Below, piece after piece: positions 39,697-45,079 of a stretch of DNA of 45,079 nucleotides (its first letter is position 1; every line of letters starts with the position of its first letter). The notes beneath the pieces are model-generated. The model ran no database searches. It worked only from the letters and a program-made list of their open reading frames with translations, and was not told the DNA's origin. The position numbers and the translations under genes were made by a program. The DNA is from Methanobacterium sp. GTDB taxonomy: Archaea; Methanobacteriota; Methanobacteria; Methanobacteriales; Methanobacteriaceae. The stretch covers positions 1 to 45,079 of the forward strand of contig PMGM01000015.1 in assembly GCA_003158115.1 (NCBI GenBank), in the 5' to 3' direction.

Positions 39697-40521
39697 TTAA
39701 TCAGTGTTTAAAAGCAAGTTAAATACAGATAAAGTTGCTAAAACTGCTTCTTCAGTCCGTACAGTTTTAGTTCCCTGTGAAGGGACTGTGTTAACTTCGA
39801 GATCTATAATTTCTTTTTCATTCGGGCCAGAAATAAGTTCATCTAGGCCAGAATAAGGACCACCAAACAGAATTGCTGTGTGTTTGGAACCCTTTAATTT
39901 ATCTTTTACTTCCTCTAAAACAGAAGTGATAGATTGCGCATACCTTGAAGTTCCAATAACCAAATCTGGTCCTGGTTTCAATGTTAGTATGCTATCGTAC
40001 AGATTTTTATTGGTGGATAATACCTTGTAACCCCAATAATAGTCTGGTACATCAGGATCTATTATTAATTCTTTACCAAGCTTTTCAACCTTAAAGCTTA
40101 GAACTTTGTTTACGCTTAGTTTTTCTTTGCAGAGCGCAAGCCTATCAGCACCAATATCAACTACGGTACCTTTCTTTGTCCGTTTTAATGTCAATCCCTG
40201 CCTGTAATCACCTTCAATGAGTTCTCCGGTTGGGTGATGAGGAGTTCTAAGTGGCGGAAGAATGCCGACATTTCGGAGCTCCCGTGTTATAGGAAATACC
40301 TTTTTTCTGAGGTATTGAGGCGTATTCATATAAGTGAGTACATCACTAATAAACTTTACCTCTTCTTTGTCAGAATTATCGCTGTAAACAACTATTCTGT
40401 CAGCCTTGAATATGGCTGCAGCTCTTCCAATCAAACCAATTTTATATGTTTTTATTCTTAAATCTTTCGTTTCAGATAATATTGAAGCCGGAACGAAAAT
40501 TGATAAACGCTTTCTTTCCAT
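39697..40521 (-). CDS. SPOUT-family RNA methyltransferase (DUF171 type)
   Basis: The protein has 274 residues and is the archaeal relative of eukaryal SPOUT1/C9orf114-type methyltransferases. It starts LSIFVPASILSETKDLRIKT, then KIGLIGRAAAIFKADRIVVY. An inserted OB-like part includes LRTPHHPTGELIEGDYRQG. The C-terminal half has ILFGGPYSGLDEL, VNTVPSQGTKTVRTEEA and TLSVFNLL, a SPOUT trefoil-knot pattern for S-adenosylmethionine. It is widely found next to L3 in archaea, so rRNA is a likely target, though unproven here. Confidence 0.87.
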   Translation of the reverse strand: MERKRLSIFVPASILSETKDLRIKTYKIGLIGRAAAIFKADRIVVYSDNSDKEEVKFISDVLTYMNTPQYLRKKVFPITRELRNVGILPPLRTPHHPTGELIEGDYRQGLTLKRTKKGTVVDIGADRLALCKEKLSVNKVLSFKVEKLGKELIIDPDVPDYYWGYKVLSTNKNLYDSILTLKPGPDLVIGTSRYAQSITSVLEEVKDKLKGSKHTAILFGGPYSGLDELISGPNEKEIIDLEVNTVPSQGTKTVRTEEAVLATLSVFNLLLNTD

Positions 40522-40858
40522 CTTTTAATATTTGTTTTCATGGCTTATATACTATGTGGGGGACATTTTACAAATGATCAAAACCCCTCTATCAATATTT
40601 AGCATGATTTTTACTATTTGAGTACCGAAAGAAGCTTAAAATCCCTCTTAAAAACATGTTTTAGTAGAGATTAGATATAGTATGTACCTCTTCCCATATA
40701 TACTCATTTTTTTTAGAGTTTAATGCAAAAAATTAATCATTAACTCCCAACAATAAAAAAATTGAGATGTTGCTATCGTTCACATCAAACTTGTAAAAAT
40801 AGTTGTTTTAAATTTAATTCTGTACCATATATAATGCTATGGAACAGTCATTTTATTG
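40522..40858. other. AT-rich spacer with no gene
   Basis: This is the upstream region of the SPOUT gene (on the minus side). I see no supported ORF. It probably contains that gene's promoter and ends where the dehydrogenase remnant begins. Confidence 0.35.
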
Positions 40859-41081
40859 TACATAATTTCTGCAATATGTGACATGGGTGCAAAACCAGTT
40901 GAATTAGAGGAAATTTTTAATTGTGATTGTGTTGTCTTAATGACGGATCATAACGATATATCGTCAAATAGCTCCAGAAATGGTAAAGAATTTTGTTATT
41001 ATATGTAATCGGGAAATATTAGATAAAAAAGAATTTATAGATAAAGGAATTGTTTTTAAAGGGGTAGGAAAATCGAATTAA
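40859..41081 (+). pseudogene. C-terminal remnant of a nucleotide-sugar dehydrogenase (WecC-like)
   Basis: From about 40868 the frame reads [24 protein letters not shown], here spanning ~40893-40964. One extra A after HND shifts frame, and the next frame continues [11 protein letters not shown] and [18 protein letters not shown] to TAA at 41079-41081. This matches the UDP-binding C-terminal domain of UDP-N-acetylmannosamine/UDP-glucose 6-dehydrogenases ([10 protein letters not shown], then the usual DTRNIL seen here as NREIL). No N-terminal two thirds were found. The left end is approximate. Confidence 0.7.
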
Positions 41082-41133
41082 AATATATCATAATTTATTA
41101 GCTTAAAAAAAGGAAAATAAATAATATTCTTAT

Positions 41134-41733
41134 TTAAAAGAATATTTCTTCTTTCTCAAATCTTAATTTAGGCATTTGATTATCTGCAGGATATCCAATA
41201 GGCACTAAAATGGTTGGTACAATACTTTGAGGAATATCAAGAATTTCTGAATATGCTTCAGCATTGAATCCTTGCATTGGGCATGAATCAATTCCAAGTG
41301 ATTTAGCTGCATAGATAGCTGTTACAGCTGCTATAAATACATTGTACTGTGCTTCGGTTATTCCTGTTTTGTTGTCGTAGTTACTTAGGAATATATTCAT
41401 GACATCTTTGAATTGTTTGAGATTTTCTTCTGGAACACCAACTTTATTCATTAGCTGGGTTATCTTCTGAGCTTTTCCATTTAGATCTGTGTCTGCACAG
41501 AATACAAGTAGATGGGAGCAGCTGTTAATCTGAGGTTGTTCCATTGATGCTGCAGATAACTTCTTTTTAGTTTCAATATCTGTAACTACCTTAACCTTCC
41601 ATGGCTGTAAGTTTAAAGCAGATGGTGCGTAACGAATCATCTCAAATAGCTGGTCTATTTTACCATCATCAATTATTTTACCATCAAACTTTTTAGTTGC
41701 ATATCTGGCCATTAACAATTCTTTAAATTCCAT
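41134..41733 (-). CDS. Nitroreductase family protein
   Basis: The protein has 199 residues. The FMN-dependent nitroreductase fold is shown by ARYATKKFDGKIIDDGKID, YAPSALNLQPWKVKVVTD, and the C-terminal GIDSCPMQGFN and ILVPIGYPADNQMPKLRFEKEE. Members reduce nitro compounds, quinones or flavins with NAD(P)H. A single gene, convergent with the dehydrogenase remnant. The physiological substrate is unknown. Confidence 0.88.
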   Translation of the reverse strand: MEFKELLMARYATKKFDGKIIDDGKIDQLFEMIRYAPSALNLQPWKVKVVTDIETKKKLSAASMEQPQINSCSHLLVFCADTDLNGKAQKITQLMNKVGVPEENLKQFKDVMNIFLSNYDNKTGITEAQYNVFIAAVTAIYAAKSLGIDSCPMQGFNAEAYSEILDIPQSIVPTILVPIGYPADNQMPKLRFEKEEIFF

Positions 41734-41871
41734 AAACCATCAACTCCAATTTTTTTTAATAAACTAGATCTAAAATTTCTCATAAAAAAATATTTAAAAA
41801 TAGAATTATTTAGTTCTATCCCCATTATCAGGAATTTTAATAATATTTGGTCTTGTTAGGTCAATAATAAT

Positions 41872-42237
41872 TTAATCCTGTGATTCTTCTTGGGCTTCTA
41901 AAGTTTCTTCTATCTCTTCGAGTATTTCTTCAAGTTCATGTTTACGTTCCTGTACAATGGAAAGTGTGTCGAGTAGAACATCACGAAGGTCGTTTGTAAT
42001 AAGTACACTCCACATCTCGTCTAAATAATTATAAAGAGTCATAAGATTGTCTGGAGAGTCTTTATTAGTCTCAACATTATCTCGAACTAGTTGAACAAAT
42101 ACATCAAGTTCATTGTCAAGGTGATAAAGGTTTTCAACTGTAAATGAGATTCTTTCTTCAATTTCATCCTGTAATTCTTCTTTTAAAAGACCTTCTACTG
42201 GTATGATTAATTCACCTAAAGGATTTTCATCTGCCAT
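41872..42237 (-). CDS. Acidic hypothetical protein with C-terminal coiled coil
   Basis: The protein has 121 residues and a strongly acidic composition. Residues ~18-95 appear all-helical (ELQDEIEERISFTVENLYHL), and ~95-118 (RKHELEEILEEIEETLEAQ) look like a coiled coil. There is no signal peptide or membrane segment. I do not recognise the family. A clear ATG and no overlap with other genes support it as real. It stands alone between accessory genes. Confidence 0.6.
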   Translation of the reverse strand: MADENPLGELIIPVEGLLKEELQDEIEERISFTVENLYHLDNELDVFVQLVRDNVETNKDSPDNLMTLYNYLDEMWSVLITNDLRDVLLDTLSIVQERKHELEEILEEIEETLEAQEESQD

Positions 42238-42673
42238 CTATAATCATCTCCCAATTTTTAATTTTTTTGTACTATACTATATTGTTTCTATATGAATAAT
42301 AAATTTTCTTTAAATTAAATATCTTATCATTTAACAACCCATTAATCCTTAGATAATTTGATAAATTTTTTTTTAATCAACAATATTTTATAATATAATA
42401 TCAATTCATGATTCTAAAAATATTACAAAGAAGATATGGAATATATATTATATCTATTTATCTACATGTGATGAAATTATTTAAAATTAGATAGTTTACT
42501 CCTAAAAGATTTTGAAGTATTGGATGATTAGTTGAATTTTAACGTAGAACATAACAATTAAAATATTATAGCGTAATAAACTTAAGATCATGAATATTTA
42601 AGGTGATATTATTTGGTTGATTATATCGATTGAGGAATAATTTTTTATAATAAAATATGGTGGAGGTATCAAT
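42238..42673. other. 436-nt AT-rich divergent spacer
   Basis: It separates the minus-strand acidic gene from the plus-strand HdeD-like gene, so it should hold two promoters. It is extremely AT-rich with several weak inverted repeats and short poly-T runs. The only clear signal is a GGTGGAGG ribosome binding site at 42660-42667 for the plus gene. I see no ORF with support. Confidence 0.4.
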
Positions 42674-43204
42674 ATGGAAGAAGGACGAAATGTTATGATT
42701 GGTATTTTAGGGATTTTATTAGGTTTAATTGTTATTGTGTTCCCTTTAATCAGTGTTTTTACTGTTAATGCCATTGCAGGTATTGGATTAGTATTTGTGG
42801 GTATCTGGATTTTATTTAAGAGTTTAAAAAGTAATAGTATAGCTGCTGGTGTTGCCGGATTAATAGTAGCAGTTTTCGCTATAATGATGGGAATTGTATT
42901 TATTGGAGATATTAAAGCCTTTCAATTCTTTTCATTCATAGCATTGTATATTGTTGGATTTTTTTTAGTTTTAGCCGGATTAGAATCACTTATATCAGGT
43001 AAAGGAATTAAAGGTAAGGGTGTCGGAGTTTTAGGTATTATTATTGGTATTATATTTGCCATAATAGGTACATTTGCAGCCAATCAATTAGTTTTAGCCG
43101 CATTAATTGGCGCATTCCTTATTATAGCAGGAATAATCGAGTTAATTGCACCTGAAATTATCTCACAGGCAAATATATCTGGGGATAAAAAGGCTAAGAA
43201 ATAA
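42674..43204 (+). CDS. HdeD/DUF308 family membrane protein
   Basis: The protein has 176 residues, with about six hydrophobic helices (~7-28, 32-48, 57-77, 83-105, 116-134, 137-158) and a short charged, lysine-rich tail. Paired small-residue helices with two internal repeats (LGILLGLIVIVFPL and LGIIIGIIFAIIGTF) match DUF308. In E. coli the family member HdeD is an acid-resistance membrane protein. Strong GGTGGAGG precedes ATG. It is followed by a potassium channel and a glutamate decarboxylase. The family is clear; the role is inferred. Confidence 0.82.
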   Translation: MEEGRNVMIGILGILLGLIVIVFPLISVFTVNAIAGIGLVFVGIWILFKSLKSNSIAAGVAGLIVAVFAIMMGIVFIGDIKAFQFFSFIALYIVGFFLVLAGLESLISGKGIKGKGVGVLGIIIGIIFAIIGTFAANQLVLAALIGAFLIIAGIIELIAPEIISQANISGDKKAKK

Positions 43205-43211
43205 AATAAGG

Positions 43212-43238
43212 AATTAAATTTTTTTATTTTTTTTAATT
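43212..43238 (+). terminator. T-rich hairpin after the HdeD-like gene
   Basis: AATTAAA (43212-43218) pairs with TTTAATT (43232-43238) around a T-rich loop and long T tracts, 8 nt past the stop. Archaeal terminators are often just oligo-T, so this is a plausible 3' end. It would separate this gene from the channel downstream. Confidence 0.4.
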
Positions 43239-43318
43239 TAATTTAGTTAGTATTTTTATGTTATTTTTGAAAACATGAACATAAACTGATTTATGCTCAA
43301 AAGGAAATAATAGCTATC

Positions 43319-44167
43319 ATGAAAGTGATGAGTAACAGACCAGGCATATTATGGCAAGCTGTATTGGTTTTCCTAATATTGATGGATGGAATTTTGCTTT
43401 TTTTAACAGTACTCTCTCCCAATTTAAAATCGATAACACTTGAGAATATGGGTACTTTCGATTTAGTAGTGTCTTTTATATTATTATTTGTATTTCTATG
43501 GAGAGTTAAAACCAGTAAATCCAATCTAAAAACATTTATTTATGATAACTGGTCCGATTTTATTGTTTTAATACCAATATATTTCATTTCATTCCATTTT
43601 TTTGGTGTTTTATATCCTACAATCATCGTGAAGATCTTAATATTAATCAAAATATTTGCTCTCTATTTGTTTGCAGGAAAAGTTGGTTTAGAGGTTATAA
43701 AGTACCATGAAAAAACCAGGCTGGTTTATGCCTTAGCATTCTTCTTAATAATTTTCTTCTTTTGTACATATGTTTTTTACATGGTAGAACATGGTGTAAA
43801 TCCCGAAGTCACATCCTATGACGATTCCATATGGTATATTCTTCAAACCATAACCACTGTAGGTTATGGAGATATAGTTCCTGTAACGGGTATAGGAAGG
43901 CTTATGGGTGTAATTTCCATGTTCAGTGCTTTATTACTCACCAGTATAGTGACATCAGTTGCTACTTTCTCTTTAATTGAAAAATTTAGAAAAGGTACAG
44001 AGGCTCTAGCTGAAAAAACCAGTGCCAAAGTAAAATCTGTGGATGAAAAATTAGACACAATAACATTACGTTTAGATGAACTGGACAGGATCAGTGAAGT
44101 TAATAAAAATATAGATGAACTAAGATCAGAACTTGATGACTTGAAGGAATATATAAAGAATAGATAA
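43319..44167 (+). CDS. Voltage-gated-like potassium channel
   Basis: The protein has 282 residues. Hydrophobic segments lie at ~10-32, 46-62, 78-98, 100-120 (a positively charged S4-like region is weak), 135-156 and 195-222. The pore helix and selectivity filter TTVGYGD (179-185) are textbook potassium-channel features. The C-terminal ~230-282 is a charged coiled coil (VDEKLDTITLRLDELDRI), suitable for tetramer formation; no RCK/TrkA domain is present. Function: K+ flux across the cell membrane, perhaps to set membrane potential or pH. An alternative start at 43328 is possible. Confidence 0.88.
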   Translation: MKVMSNRPGILWQAVLVFLILMDGILLFLTVLSPNLKSITLENMGTFDLVVSFILLFVFLWRVKTSKSNLKTFIYDNWSDFIVLIPIYFISFHFFGVLYPTIIVKILILIKIFALYLFAGKVGLEVIKYHEKTRLVYALAFFLIIFFFCTYVFYMVEHGVNPEVTSYDDSIWYILQTITTVGYGDIVPVTGIGRLMGVISMFSALLLTSIVTSVATFSLIEKFRKGTEALAEKTSAKVKSVDEKLDTITLRLDELDRISEVNKNIDELRSELDDLKEYIKNR

Positions 44168-44221
44168 TGATGATAAAATTAGGGATTATAAATTTTATTT
44201 AATAAAAAAAGGGGGAATAAC

Positions 44222-45079
44222 ATGTTATCTAACAAGAAAAATTTAGATGAAATGGAAGAATCTGAAAGGGTACATACAACTACCTACGGCAGTCGTTACT
44301 TCGCAAAAAGTGTTCCTAAATATGAAATGCCCGAAGAAGGTATGCCTGCTAGAGCTGCTTACCAGATAATACACGATGAACTTAACTTAGATGGTAACCC
44401 TGCCCTAAACCTTGCAAGTTTTGTAACGACTTGGATGGAACCAGAAGCAGATAAGCTCATAATGGAAAGTATTGGAAAGAACTATGTTGACAACGATGAA
44501 TATCCTCAAACGGAAGTTATTCAAGATAGGGTTATTAATATGCTTTCAAGATTGTTCAACGCACCAGAAGATTGTAATTCAGTTGGAAGTGGAACAATAG
44601 GTTCTTCCGAATCGATTATGCTAGGACTTTTAGCACACAAATGGACATGGAAGTTAAGAAGGGAAGCTGAAGGCAAACCAGTTGATAAACCAAATATTGT
44701 AATGGGAGCAGATGTTCATACGGTTTGGGAAAAATTTGCACTATATTTCGATGTCGAACTAAAATTGATCCCATTACGTGAAGATATTTACACCATAACA
44801 GCCCAAGATGTTATCGAAGAAATAGATGAAAATACCATTGCAGTGGGTGCTGTTGTTGGAACAACATTTACAGGGCAGATGGATCCAATTGAAGATATCA
44901 ACGATGCATTATTAGAAATCAAAAAAACCAAAGGATGGGATATACCCATACATGTTGACGGTGCTAGTGGCGGTTTTATTTTACCATTCCTTTATCCAGA
45001 TTTACTCTGGGATTTCAGATTGGAACAAGTAAGATCAATCAATGTATCGGGCCATAAATATGGATTAGTATATCCTGGT
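44222..45079 (+). CDS. gadB: Glutamate decarboxylase, partial at 3' end
   Basis: There are 286 codons in the window, and the gene runs off the right edge. It is a PLP enzyme of group II decarboxylases that would convert glutamate to GABA and consume a proton. Seen: [20 protein letters not shown] near the start (~29-48), [20 protein letters not shown] spanning ~56-75 (DGNPxLNLASFV is the GadB signature), [23 protein letters not shown], and SGHKYGL with the PLP lysine at 279. It differs from MfnA-type tyrosine decarboxylases in this N-terminal region. It lies 54 nt after the channel gene, so it may share that transcript. Confidence 0.9.
   Translation, partial: MLSNKKNLDEMEESERVHTTTYGSRYFAKSVPKYEMPEEGMPARAAYQIIHDELNLDGNPALNLASFVTTWMEPEADKLIMESIGKNYVDNDEYPQTEVIQDRVINMLSRLFNAPEDCNSVGSGTIGSSESIMLGLLAHKWTWKLRREAEGKPVDKPNIVMGADVHTVWEKFALYFDVELKLIPLREDIYTITAQDVIEEIDENTIAVGAVVGTTFTGQMDPIEDINDALLEIKKTKGWDIPIHVDGASGGFILPFLYPDLLWDFRLEQVRSINVSGHKYGLVYPG

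Overview
This window looks like part of a methanogenic archaeon of the order Methanobacteriales, most likely a mesophilic Methanobacterium-type organism. The grounds are AT-rich DNA with very AT-rich spacers, archaeal-only or archaeal-type proteins (L18e, L14e, L34e, L32e, L19e, S4e, RpoD with an Fe-S domain, RpoN, RpoK, RNase P protein Rnp1, Cbf5, isopentenyl phosphate kinase), the archaeal modified mevalonate route, LL-diaminopimelate aminotransferase, GGTG/GGAGG-type ribosome binding sites and an intron-bearing tRNA-Pro. The genus is inferred, not proven.

Layout. (1) Positions 1-5080 are an accessory flank: a broken TMEM175-like gene, a CDF-like membrane protein flanked by winged-helix-like domains, a ribbon-helix-helix regulator with a tiny downstream gene behind two palindromes, an AAA ATPase, and a flavodoxin pseudogene. 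(2) From about 40.5 kb down to 5.1 kb nearly everything is on the minus strand and forms one long housekeeping block. In transcription order it holds a SPOUT RNA methyltransferase; the S10/spc ribosomal cluster (L3, L4, L23, L2, S19, L22, S3, L29, SUI1-like factor, Rnp1, S17, L14, L24, S4e, L5, S14, S8, L6, L32e, L19e, L18, S5, L30, L15) followed by SecY, adenylate kinase, an EMC3/DUF106 membrane protein, L34e, cytidylate kinase, L14e and Cbf5; tRNA-Ser(GGA); the alpha-type cluster S13, S4, S11, RpoD, L18e, L13, S9, RpoN; tRNA-Pro(GGG) with two introns; RpoK, enolase, ferredoxin, S2, a MEMO protein; an isoprenoid cluster (mevalonate kinase, isopentenyl phosphate kinase, type 2 IPP isomerase, RNase J, prenyl synthase); and finally GltX and DapL. 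(3) Positions 40.5-45.1 kb are accessory again: a nucleotide-sugar dehydrogenase remnant, a nitroreductase, an acidic protein of unknown function, then three plus-strand genes (HdeD/DUF308 membrane protein, potassium channel, and a glutamate decarboxylase cut by the window end).

How it works together. The core couples ribosome assembly, RNA polymerase subunits, tRNA and rRNA modification, protein export (SecY, EMC3) and nucleotide kinases. The isoprenoid genes supply C5 units and polyprenyl chains for archaeal ether lipids. Many stops and starts overlap (TAATG, TGATG), which suggests translational coupling.

Most notable points: a tRNA-Pro whose anticodon loop is split by two introns leaving a 5-nt middle exon, readable directly from two bulge-helix-bulge motifs; a structured 305-nt spacer inside the ribosomal operon; a regulator and small-protein pair behind a perfect 24-nt palindrome; and a possible acid or pH-stress trio at the right edge. 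Three decayed genes sit only in the flanks, in contrast to the intact core. I saw no CRISPR array, insertion sequence, rRNA or phage gene.
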